Shown: in pieces, positions 40,601 to 46,467 of the stretch
Layout of the letters: each line of letters opens with the position of its first letter
Numbering within the stretch: the first letter of the stretch is position 1
Assembly (NCBI GenBank): GCA_027919835.1
Contig: JANVFP010000033.1
Location: 310,001 to 374,000, forward strand
Reading direction: 5' to 3'
Source of the DNA: Lentinula raphanica
Taxonomy: Eukaryota > Basidiomycota > Agaricomycetes > Agaricales > Omphalotaceae
Length of the DNA stretch: 64,000 bases
The notes under the pieces: generated by a model
What the model was told of the DNA's origin: nothing
The model's database searches: none
What the model saw: the letters and a program-made list of their open reading frames with translations, nothing else
Translations under genes and position numbers: made by a program

Positions 40601-42649
40601 CGAGCATACCATCATGTACAAAAACATCAGCCTCAACTATAATCCTAGTGTTGAAGTGAGCCTGTTCGATACTAAAGTATGAAATACCTACCAACTTGTA
40701 GTGTACATTAATCTGGTCAATAGTAGAAGTTATTTCGGTATCTATAATGAAAGAACTCATACCATCGATGTTGAATGAAATAATAGGGGGGGGCAGTTTT
40801 AAGTGTTAGCTGTTTCAAAAGAGTACAGTTGCATGTCCGACAGATATTGAACTCATAAGGTGGTATATTGTTCATCCAATCTGATGAGGATATTGGTTGA
40901 CAAACAAATGGTGGATAAAATTGACTTGCCACAGGAAGCCGGCCTAAGCGTGATTGAGGATGACCTTCAAGTTGTGGACAAGTCACGATAGCGTCAAAAC
41001 AAGATACGTATGATCGTAGGAGTTTACTTAAAACATCTTGACTAGAAGCATATGAACCCCATTGGAAGAACGCGACGAGGAAGAGGACACAAACGGAGAG
41101 TCAGGCGTCATAGCAGCGATGAAATTGAGCTGGGAAGGTTCATCCTAAACAAGGAAAGGAAACGATAAGTAAGAATAACAATGAGAAGTGACAGAGGCTT
41201 ACTTGCATGTGAGATAGCATATCGCGAAATGAGACCAACAGTTCTTCAGCGCGATTATTGTCACCGCGAACAAGACTAGCAAAAATATCACACATGAAAT
41301 AGGGGAACAGGACATGATCGGGATGGATGAAAGGAAATTCCACAAAAGAGATATGGTCGCCGATCCAATGGTAGAAGACGTTGAACTAACACAAAAAAGC
41401 AAACATGAAACAAAATTAAGGAGAAAGAGCAACGCGCAAATGTTCAAAATAACACACAAAGTCATCATCCAATTCAATTAAGTCGAATACAGCATCAAGG
41501 AGTTGCTCATTCGAGGTATACGAGGTGAACTGTGTCTGAAGACGAAGGAGCACATCGAGTAGGGGCAAAGGTAGAGGTTTCATGACACAGAAAAGAAAGA
41601 GAAGAAAGACAGAAAGACAGATAGAAAGAGAAAAAAGCAGAGGGTAAACCGAGAAGGTTACATACACACTGAGGATGACGGAAGATATCATGTGGTAAGA
41701 GATAACGTGACAGTTTCCTATTCGAGCGAAAAAAATCGAATCGACAAATATGGTCAAGATTTTTCAAATCGGGAAGGTAACGTGACCAGCAAGCTGAATG
41801 AGGAAAGCGGCAAGCAAAAAGGGTAATCTCCCACGGCCAAACGGGCTATAGGACGATTCCTTCATTTCATTCCGGACTCGTAATATCCAGGATGAGAGTA
41901 GCAGACGTTGTCTCTGCTGCGGTCGGGAATCCGACCCCCGCGTATCCTTGTCCTTCAGGACTTGGGATAAATTGTACACAGGTGGAATACCTTCCGCAAC
42001 TCGTACGCCAACTGGAAAATGGACTACGGAATCAAAGAGAATCAGAAGATTTCCGAGGTCATGCCCCAACCTCCTCCGACCAGCGTACGCTCGTCAAACC
42101 CTTCTTAGTTCTGTACCCGAATGGCGGGGACGTATATGATCCTATCAATCAGGTAAGGGTCTTCAGCAGGTCAGGTAACCTGTGAGTACTCGCAGGTAAG
42201 ATCTGTGGGAATACCTGCAGGTTTTGTGACCCGCAGGTCCAGGTACCTGTATGCACAGGTCATGACAGGTCACAGGTCAGACTCAGGAAATTATTTTATA
42301 GGGACAGGTCCAGGTAACCTGCAGGTATTGCCAAATTACTTGCAGGTATACCTGGACCCGCAGGTCAGGTACCTGTGAGCACAGGTCAGCAACAGGTCAC
42401 AGGTCAGGATGTTAGAGGCAAAATACCTGCAGGTCAGGTCACAGGTATGACTCGTCTGGGACTCGTGAAGACCCTTGCAATCAGGTATGGGTGGAAAGAG
42501 ATAAGGATGGCGAGGAAGATTGGGCAAGAGCTTTACAGAGGTGTTTTGAACCTTCGGATGTATGGTCTGGCTGTATTCTTGGAGGCTGTTGTCGTACTAC
42601 TCCAAGACATATTTCATCCTTGAGCCAGATCATGTTGCATCGAAGGTAA
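22666..42649 (+). CDS. homocysteine S-methyltransferase, exons split by transposons
   Basis: Exons 22666-22719, 22782-22927, 39873-40507, 41902-42152 and 42485-42649 join in phase to 416 aa. The first two encode NPLLLDGGF, GTTLEQLF and AHLAFLRAGAELISTST, continued across a 16.9-kb intron by YQCSYSTFSRAGY and LSLGPFGA. Exon 4 has LGINCTQVEYL, and the last has VWSGCILGGCC followed by RTTP. The GINC cysteine and the GGCC pair are the zinc/homocysteine site of the family (yeast Mht1/Sam4), which methylates homocysteine to methionine using S-methylmethionine or SAM in the cytosol. Introns: 62 bp, 16.9 kb, 1394 bp and 332 bp; the last three carry foreign or repetitive DNA. No coding damage was seen, so the gene could still work if the giant intron is spliced. 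Expression cannot be judged from sequence. Confidence 0.85.
22994..23340. repeat. TTTAAAC minisatellite, left subterminal region
   Basis: About fifteen diverged copies of a 15-20 bp unit of the form GGTTTAAACAAATGGAA lie head to tail. The mirrored right region has the complementary orientation. Confidence 0.8.
23341..23619. other. interior of the outer TIR element, left part
   Basis: The sequence between the minisatellite and the left LTR is G/A-rich with repeated GGTG and GATGAGGTG motifs. No frame with recognisable similarity. Confidence 0.4.
23620..23926 (+). repeat. left LTR of host Ty3 element
   Basis: The LTR starts TGCCACAACC and ends CCGCGACA. It differs from the right LTR by about two substitutions in 307 bp (a G/A at ACTCCGGTT and a T/C at TCTTTTGTC). 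A TATATAAG box lies at 23766-23773. Confidence 0.92.
23766..23773 (+). promoter_or_regulatory. TATA box in left LTR
   Basis: TATATAAG, about 300 bp before the Gag start codon, is the likely core promoter of the element. The same box recurs in the right LTR at about 38844. Confidence 0.5.
24070..27875 (+). CDS. host Ty3 Gag and protease, frame broken by insertion
   Basis: From the ATG at 24070 the frame encodes an acidic, coiled-coil-prone N-terminus, then a Gag capsid region (about residues 365-520, including FDGSANLRSFQRNMREII). A CCHC zinc knuckle CFECGETGHRSRDC (about 621-634) follows, then an acidic spacer. The aspartic protease has ALLDSGSLGTFMS (about 1150) and MILGTDWMFQ. The native frame ends at VEDD, where the nested element starts at 27876. 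Downstream the frame reads 14 more codons into that element's LTR and stops at 27916-27918. Normally it would continue into reverse transcriptase, so this copy cannot make its polyprotein. Confidence 0.88.
27876..28053 (-). repeat. LTR (3' LTR of nested element)
   Basis: 178 bp, identical by eye to 34029-34206. Read on the plus strand it extends the host Gag frame by 14 codons up to a TGA stop. Confidence 0.9.
28054..28065 (-). other. candidate polypurine tract of nested element
   Basis: On the minus strand the 3' LTR is immediately preceded by AGTGGGGGCACA, the expected place and composition for the plus-strand primer. Confidence 0.55.
28091..32575 (-). CDS. nested element Pol polyprotein (PR-RT-RNase H-IN)
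   Basis: The frame is about 1494 codons. A retropepsin-like region carries MAMVDDGAMVAAMDSGVY instead of the usual DTG/DSG triad. Reverse transcriptase has WLCLFDFASGFY, MPFGLTGAPSTF and the catalytic box FVDD rather than YVDD. RNase H includes LTTDGCKEGF and HIPGKLNVVADGLSR. Integrase has the zinc-binding HRDGGHWG...CAKC and the DDE residues in VGDYLSL, FMTDGGSHF and NGLVEGTNK. The C-terminus is basic with no clear chromodomain. The frame has no ATG at its start: it opens at TTG (32573-32575) and is in the -1 frame relative to gag. It is probably made by ribosomal frameshifting. Confidence 0.88.
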   Translation of the reverse strand: MRVGDDLGDRATRVDTHPENLVTEELLAESNLVEVYNVQGCVSQTSKPFRMEIQLTDREGVGASVMAMVDDGAMVAAMDSGVYHRLREEIGGWSSSVRRFRMADGSVVPGVASWEGRISVGGIAVDGIFEVFDSGGSWQFLFGKPLLESFRAVHDYRNDTLRVENERKQKRLIFNQGLGSKVLEVKPMQAKMSTSCPIRLVEEDQCIVASEAEIGGVSKRCEAPLCRRVPTDSVLQVLPDSADHTSQKLQATHEPRVSVESVVEPELVGPEELERQFREARRQQDLWVEERLRRAKDEERREEHMRERKWKVWWTANFSKGARLLRFRRRNRVTRTPHKVVAAWGSEKRKRRRRNKRKKRVSLVGGSHAPPSRAVLSDSVSGIFRTNPRSVDQTEQMTPVCVVTDEEIELPGIGSDLLPDGLDTEAKGVFTRNEGPDGAFRPARVEEILKQVTIGSGLSREQLEKVKALLASYADCFALSIGEVRPVPGAVHKLNVPGDAKFSTKVRQKGLTPPQREYLHKKVDELVEAGVIERCSPEDVKCVSPITLAKKAHEGQGLTIEELKAKLDLECVQAGLPSLFNTPITPELNRRERSAPGGPQKWRICQNYGQINRVTEVAPMPQGDIRMKQQNLSGHEWLCLFDFASGFYACEVAKESRPYTAFYVEGKGYFWCVKMPFGLTGAPSTFADMTAKRLSDLLGDGTMELFVDDGGSADDTFDGMFTKLTRILERVRSSNLSLSAAKSSFFVSEGIFAGGKIGKGGVTVDPAKLTAVVEWKQPQDALNLSSFLGLTSHFRNLIKNYARIEGPLRNLVKLVPLPPHYNKSTWRRAMESFKLADKWSEEHTKAFLALKAALISEPVLRAPVWDGTHFILTTDGCKEGFAAVLAQRVKVVRPNGTSVTETHPIAFASKRTSLSERNYKPFLLEFAALKFGLDKFSDIVWGFPVEVETDCQALRDVLCNDKLNAAHARWRDGILAHQIVDVQHIPGKLNVVADGLSRMWEGQERTPGDGSEWNVDEDWESGFGLVNNVFGVSEEVDWTGLKERFREEAVFLEVIEALELLEGGADEAAKRRAIHKAGRYMVDEGKLWKVGGNDGVRDRARVECVTKREARDLAVVQHRDGGHWGRDSVKMALLDSIWSPKLDESIMSAIRDCAKCKNFGPTHVHALLDPITRRHPFELLVGDYLSLPDGKGGFHTVGLYLDVYSQHVWAYKFKTSGTAKTTMGSLESIFRGFLPAETFMTDGGSHFDNKDVREFCEKWGVKHHITPAYSPWVNGLVEGTNKLLLHILKRLCAPDLGEDSEEFKTMEWSSLPRKWPEHLDHAVWCLNNRVLPALRFTPKELLLGAVVNTRRTALSEATKELLPTDVAIQTAYVEQQQLDGGEAIVRHARKRKAGFDRKRVLGRAPGEVVFMEGDLVQVRRSNMEYTFRTERKIVPMWSVPVRVVSRRVNSYRLITLGGVPLKGDFSSRRLRRFVPKAGTKLAEEQRLLEKARGS
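32572..34005 (-). CDS. nested element Gag
   Basis: A 477-codon frame contains a capsid-like region beginning KESFLAIKNFAGDP and STWLRELEKTFVAMGI, a Lys-rich stretch (KKKKKKDAK) and Pro/Ser-rich spacers. The zinc knuckle is unusual, CFRCGRGHRRGDDC, spaced C-X2-C-X3-H-X5-C. The open region begins only with GTG at 34005; the first ATG in this frame is at 33703-33705, about 100 codons in. Initiation may therefore be internal or non-AUG. It ends SGKA followed by TGA at 32572-32574, directly after a slippery heptamer. Confidence 0.8.
   Translation of the reverse strand: MSRAVSSASETEKLAWKSQPRANGRFTSKKFAPTETLDNRTPDPDSDSNPDTLFSSPVRTDPTLDWVAQSFLGRSSRFPIVSTTESQNNTASAQKSHVPSMAAKESFLAIKNFAGDPTDGVRPSTWLRELEKTFVAMGIAEKDWAAKLKMFLEEDSLAEEWYDDLSKEQRSGEWADLSNLFNERFPSQKKKKKDAKVYLEELETLSITHELILTRHSEAQVPYHKWFGERLLALAKGAKIDKTKEGIASAWKRLPYALKKAVGEDYDTWESFTDAIRAVKWSTLRVEAEHEVDLERRREAVPVAQATPRSQLASSFASTTLSSPPPSPTPNRNRRSDTDFGRSTPRYDSSVDKAALRAAIAAKQPYPDSEEGRRAWEQDIRDWARRFGQNVRFSDQTVMPLAPGTAPVCSGECFRCGRGHRRGDDCTGGSIPKIEGNWRAYCQRILGSENRPARVFHVGDDGDDSWIFEGMSQSGKA
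32578..32584 (-). promoter_or_regulatory. candidate -1 ribosomal frameshift site GGGAAAA
   Basis: On the minus strand the gag codons read TCG GGA AAA GCT TGA. The heptamer G GGA AAA fits the canonical X XXY YYZ slippery pattern in the gag frame, one sense codon before the stop. The pol frame is exactly -1 and open through this point, so slippage would yield a Gag-Pol fusion. Confidence 0.65.
34014..34025 (-). other. candidate primer-binding site of nested element
   Basis: On the minus strand TGGTGAAGAGAG begins three bases after the 5' LTR end. TGG pairs with the CCA end of a tRNA. The primer tRNA was not identified. Confidence 0.4.
34029..34206 (-). repeat. LTR (5' LTR of nested element)
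   Basis: 178 bp, the second copy of 27876-28053, starting TGTAGTAGGG and ending GGCCAGTCCA on the minus strand. Confidence 0.9.
34211..38609 (+). CDS. host Ty3 reverse transcriptase-RNase H-integrase-chromodomain part
   Basis: The native host frame resumes at GAG (DELEKAREEL) after the nested element; upstream codons from 34068 belong to the nested LTR. Reverse transcriptase carries RSTMDGKDAYEQIRI, VLQQGD-type VIQQGDCNAPSTYQTLMN and the catalytic YLDDIIVYS. RNase H includes VTDGCATG and FADALS. Integrase has HSILAHLSARKT, ESCVTC, the D residues of MDFVGP and VSDRDSLF, and the Glu of GLTERAN. A GPF/Y-type module is followed by a chromodomain-like EWQVDRILTHKG through TTWLPYSKIQ, placing it among chromoviruses. 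About 300 further residues of a C-terminal extension follow the chromodomain. A 59-codon tandem duplication lies near the integrase C-terminus. Confidence 0.88.
36987..37339 (+). repeat. in-frame 177-bp tandem duplication within integrase C-terminal region
   Basis: Bases 36987-37163 and 37164-37339 are nearly identical copies of one 177-bp (59-codon) unit starting DFPGVKKFADKMKIAVMA. The main difference is CAC versus CGC (His to Arg). Because the unit is a multiple of three, the frame stays open. Confidence 0.93.
38698..39004 (+). repeat. right LTR of host Ty3 element
   Basis: 307 bp, about two substitutions from the left LTR, with the same TG...CA ends. Confidence 0.92.
39014..39205. repeat. 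foldback hairpin, arms of about 79 bp
   Basis: Bases 39014-39093 pair with 39127-39205 as inverted copies sharing, for example, GAGGTTC, CATGAGG/AAGGCC-type stretches and GATGGAGGAA, with scattered mismatches and a loop of about 33 bp. It lies ten bases beyond the right LTR in the outer element, and may be a separate foldback MITE. Confidence 0.8.
39206..39480. other. interior of the outer TIR element, right part
   Basis: Pyrimidine-rich sequence with several imperfect copies of a CTCAAC / CACACTTGTTGTCTCAAC type unit. The open frames are by-products of this composition. Confidence 0.4.
39481..39780. repeat. GTTTAAAC-type repeats, right subterminal region
   Basis: Repeated TTGTTTAAACCTCC / TTGTTAAGTTTAAATCAC units form the mirror counterpart of 22994-23340 in inverse orientation, ending in the right terminal inverted repeat. 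Confidence 0.75.
40560..41800 (-). pseudogene. decayed transposon-type gene antisense in the methyltransferase intron
   Basis: Intron 3 of the homocysteine methyltransferase (40508-41901) contains an antisense exon series: LKNLDHICRFDFFRSNRKLSR and similar blocks, then TQFTSYTSNEQLLDAVFDLI, FNVFYHWIGDHISF with FPFIHPDHVLFPYFMCDI, then FQWGSYASSQDVLSKLL, EGHPQSRLGRLPVASQF and finally INVHYKLVGISYFS. The last block resembles the C-terminal part of multi-copy, transposon-associated, ubiquitin-protease-like genes of agaricomycetes. A run of eight C (minus strand) around 40787-40794 separates frames that should join, so it appears frameshifted. The family assignment is weak; ends and target duplication were not found. 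Confidence 0.45.
42153..42484. repeat. CAGGTACCTG-type repeat filling intron 4
   Basis: The 332-bp intron is dominated by AGGT/ACCT motifs. It contains about ten copies of CAGGT(A)CCTG or CACAGGTCAGG-like units. Two longer similar blocks (about 42212-42285 and 42343-42412) share ACCCGCAGGTC, CAGGTACCTGT and GACAGGTCACAGGTCAG-type order. It may be a small mobile element or a minisatellite. Many cryptic AG|GT sites result, yet the authentic donor and acceptor are evident from coding phase. Confidence 0.75.
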
Positions 42650-43440
42650 GCCAATGTAGTAGCCTGGATGGATTTCGATCTAACTTTTTCCTACTAGACA
42701 TGACAATGATCTTGAACAAGCGCAAGCATGACAAGGTACGGGGCATATCCAGACAACCCATCCTTTCGATCTTCGTAGTACGTACTCCGAGAAATCTCCT
42801 GGACAAGTTATAACTCCATGCTGAACTATGCTGATGTTACTAAAAAGCACGGCTTGAGGCATACAGATCTGCAAAATTCAGCTGAGATGATCGCTTGGAC
42901 CTCGTTGCAGTTGTCTTTTGTTGCTAGTAAGTGCTAGATAGTGCCTTGATTCTTGAAACCTTGAACGGCCAAGTTTGTAAAGAATTTCGGTCTACGTCTA
43001 GAAAAATATTATGTGGTACGCGATGTTACTTCACACCGTATTCGAGGCGGTTGTAAGAAGGGTTTTGACCGAACAAATTTTTGACCGTGCAATGTGCATT
43101 GACCTCCGCTTGAAGACGAAGTTAGCGCTGGACTGCGCGGGAAAATCAAGCGCCAATCATGATGACAAATTGAGCGATAGCCGACAAAGAAACACAACAT
43201 GGACGAAAATCCCCAGGTTTTCATTTTCGAGTCTTTGTTCGCAGACCTCGTCGAGAACCTCCCATTGTGTTCTGGTTTTTACAAGGAACTTTGCTCTGCC
43301 TCACGACGACAACATAAATCTTCCTCGAAAAGGAGACAGGAATTTCAACTCCTCACAATTTCGTACTGCGCCGCTTTGTTCTGGTCAAAGGCTTTGTGAA
43401 CAATAACATTGCTCCATCTGTCCCTTATTCACGCGTCGTG
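42650..43440. other. intergenic
   Basis: No gene I can support. A 66-codon frame at 43199-43399 starts with ATG and ends before the next promoter, but has no recognisable motif and lies in leader-like sequence. Confidence 0.45.
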
Positions 43441-43441
43441 G

Positions 43442-43447
43442 TATAAA
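43442..43447 (+). promoter_or_regulatory. TATA box of the checkpoint kinase gene
   Basis: TATAAA lies 68 bp before the ATG at 43510. Confidence 0.55.
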
Positions 43448-43509
43448 ATACCTTGGAATTTTCCTCTCGACTGAAACCGCTATCTCTCTCCTTGCCATCT
43501 ACCTTCTCA

Positions 43510-46130
43510 ATGAGCTCCCAACATTCGCAGCACGACGAGGAACCTCTAGTTGAGACCCAGGAAGTGAAACAGACCCAACAAGCCACCCAGTCACAATATG
43601 GCCGCGAGATTGATGAGAACGTTTGGGCATCATTTTGCTCCTTGGTGAAAGAAGTCAAACAGATCGACCTCCTCAAACCTCAGCTCACTTACCACGTTGG
43701 TCGTAACACCTCACAAAATGATATCGTCTTTCCAGGCTTCAAAATAAGTTCGTGTTTCTCATCTAATTCTTTTGACGCGTTTATGTTTGATATTCTATGT
43801 TTCGCAGGCAATAAACATGCTGAAATCACCTGGGACGGTAGAGAGACGAAGGATTCGATCATCACGTTGAAGGATTTATCTAGCAATGGAACTTTCGTGA
43901 GTAGCATTCAAGTTCTATCGCAGGTTCATCCGATTAGTGACCTAAATCATTCGTAGATTAATGGGCACAAGTTAGGAAAAGGGGTATCGTGTATCTTGAA
44001 CGATGGTGCTGAGGTTGCCTTTGGCTCTTTATCGTCCGCTGTTAAACCAGCTGAAGACTACCGTACGTCGCTCCTAGCTGCCTTGTTATAAACGCTAATC
44101 AATCTATGCAGGCTTCATCTTCCGGCATACTGCAAGTGGCACACAACCAGAAGAAGGCTTCTATAGTCTATACGATACCCACGATCAACTTGGTAGCGGT
44201 ACCTTCGCCAAGGTGGTGAGGTGCTTGGAACGCTCATCGGGAACTCTCTGGGCTGCCAAAATATTCAATAATCATCTCACGATGGGCGGGAGTGAATCTG
44301 CTGGTTCTGGAACGTCGAACGATAGAATGGTTTCTCGAGAGATCGCGATATTGGAGACGCTCCAACATCCTCATGTTTGTTTTTTGAAAGAGACGTTTGT
44401 TACCTCCGAAGGCAAATTGAGTACGTGTTTCCTCTCGTGTTATTGTATTTAAAGCAGCTGACACGACTACCCCATAGTTTTGGTATTAGAGCTGGTTGAA
44501 GGTGGCGATCTATTAGAATGCATTCTTCAAAACTCAGGTGTCTGTGAGTAATTTCTTGTCGGTCTCTCACTACGCCGCTAATACATACAAGCTGAGGATG
44601 CTGCACAACATATCACATATCAACTGTGTCTGGCGCTTTCCGTGAGTAACGTCTATACTTAGACGCACGGCGTTCTCGTCTTTTGAAACTCTTCACGTTT
44701 AGTATGTCCATAGTCTTGGAATTGCCCACCGCGACCTGAAGCCCGAGGTAAGTTTTATGTGGTTCTGATGAGTTCAGACGACTGAACCTTCATTGTAGAA
44801 CATTCTCCTGACCAAGACTGATCCGCCGAATGTCAAAGTAGCGGATTTCGGGCTCGCAAAGGCTCTCGACAGCCAGACCATGTTGAAGGTTCTAACAGAC
44901 ATCTCCGTGAATACAGAATACCGAAACTGACCGTGAATACAGACCATGTGCGGCACGCCTGCCTATCTTGCCCCAGAGATTGTCATGCAGACGAAAAACC
45001 AAGGCTACGATTTTCTGGTGGACAGCTGGAGTGTTGGGGTTATTCTGTTCTCTATGTACGTTACTTGAAGAATCTCTTCCTTCATCTTGATTTCACTCAC
45101 GAAATATTCTAGGCTCACTGCCTCGAGTCCCTTTATCGAAGATGAAACTCAACAAGACCTTCGGATGAGGATATGCACCCGAAAGATAGACTGGAACTTA
45201 CTCAAACGCAGAACGTCCAACCCCATGAGTAAGTTTGTCCATATAACACTGTCGTATCTGCGAACCCTCATCTTGCGCTTGACAGTCATCGATTTCATAC
45301 GAAAGCTACTTGACGCTGACCCAGAAACGAGGATGACGCTCACCGGTGCACTCGATCACGATTGGCTTCTGGATTATGTGACAAAGCACAACCGTAATGC
45401 GGAAGAAGACAGAAACCAGGGAAAGAGACGCGAACCTCGTTCGGAGGCATCTGAATCAACCCCCGCCAGCTCTTCCCAAAACCAAAACGAAGAACCACAG
45501 GCAGCCTCAACCTTTTTTTCGCGCGGTTTCCAGAACTTGGCTATCAACGACGGAAATCAAAGTGCTGCTGCTGCTGACGGCGCGGGTGGTTCGTCTGATC
45601 CTGCTCCTGCCAATGGTGCTGTGGACGGAGATTCGCAGATGGAGGACGCTACCCCTCCTCCTCCATCTTCCCAGGGCAGGAAACTTCAGGCTCAGAACTC
45701 GCGTGTGCTCCGTCGTAGGAAGGACGTCTTGGAAGAAGTCAAAGCGGGTGAAACGAGTATTCCACGTCCTTCTCCCGAGCTACTTTCTCAGTTCGATGAG
45801 AATCGAAAGAGGGAGGCAGATCAAGCTCAGGCAGGTACCAGCAATCCAACAAACTTCGCGGAAAAACGTCGCGGGAAGAGAGCCCATGATGATCTCAGTG
45901 CTGTTCCTGAGGGAGCAGCCGTCAATGGTACTGGAAATAGTGGGGGTGATGTGGCCGAGGATGTCGCTATGGGAGAAGATGGTCTTGCAGTACAACCCAC
46001 ACCGTCCAAACGTCGACGGAACACGCCTGCTAGCCCAAGCGACAATACTCGGGGTAAGAAGGGCAAGAAAGCGACTGGGCCTAGTGTCCCTGTCAGACGA
46101 TCTACGCGCAACAAGGGTACGGCGGCTTAA
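43510..46130 (+). CDS. FHA-domain checkpoint kinase (CHK2/Rad53/Cds1 type)
   Basis: Exons 43510-43747, 43808-43896, 43957-44062, 44112-44420, 44478-44543, 44592-44641, 44703-44747, 44799-44888, 44943-45055, 45113-45228 and 45286-46130 join in phase to 688 aa. An N-terminal SQ/TQ-containing segment precedes an FHA domain with [17 protein letters not shown] and SSNGTFINGHK, the phosphothreonine-binding residues. The Ser/Thr kinase domain follows, with GSGTFAKV, the beta-3 Lys in WAAKIF, HRDLKPEN, DFGLAK and GTPAYLAPE. This order is that of the DNA-damage/replication checkpoint effector kinase. The C-terminal 270 residues are disordered and Pro/Ala/Gly-rich, with PSKRRRN as a likely nuclear signal. 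One FHA domain, as in Cds1/CHK2, not two as in budding yeast Rad53. Confidence 0.9.
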
Positions 46131-46467
46131 AAGCCTGACTTGAAGGACCCTCGCACAAAATATAGTATGGATTTCAACGCTACTCATCATCGACATGTCT
46201 TTGGAACGAGCGATCTTACCTAGTTATATATCATATCATCATATCTGTACATAAAATAGTAACTCTGCCAGTGTTTTGTGGAGCCCTTCGCTGGCCTAGC
46301 TTCCTGCTATTGGCCTTGGCTTCTTGACCTGAGTATAATGAAAACAAACTGCTGTCTGCCATGTGCCTCGCGCCAAGTACATAGTGCTGTTTTTTGACTT
46401 GACAAATTTTGTCACTCGACCGCCATCATCCTAGTTTGCTCTTGTGATTCACCACTTGCTTCTGGGG
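46131..46467. other. intergenic spacer
   Basis: 3' end of the kinase gene and promoter of the acyltransferase gene; nothing further seen. Confidence 0.5.

Noticed and set aside
43199..43399. Small 66-codon frame upstream of the checkpoint kinase.
   Set aside because: No motif, no homologue recognised, and it ends just before the kinase promoter; chance open frame.
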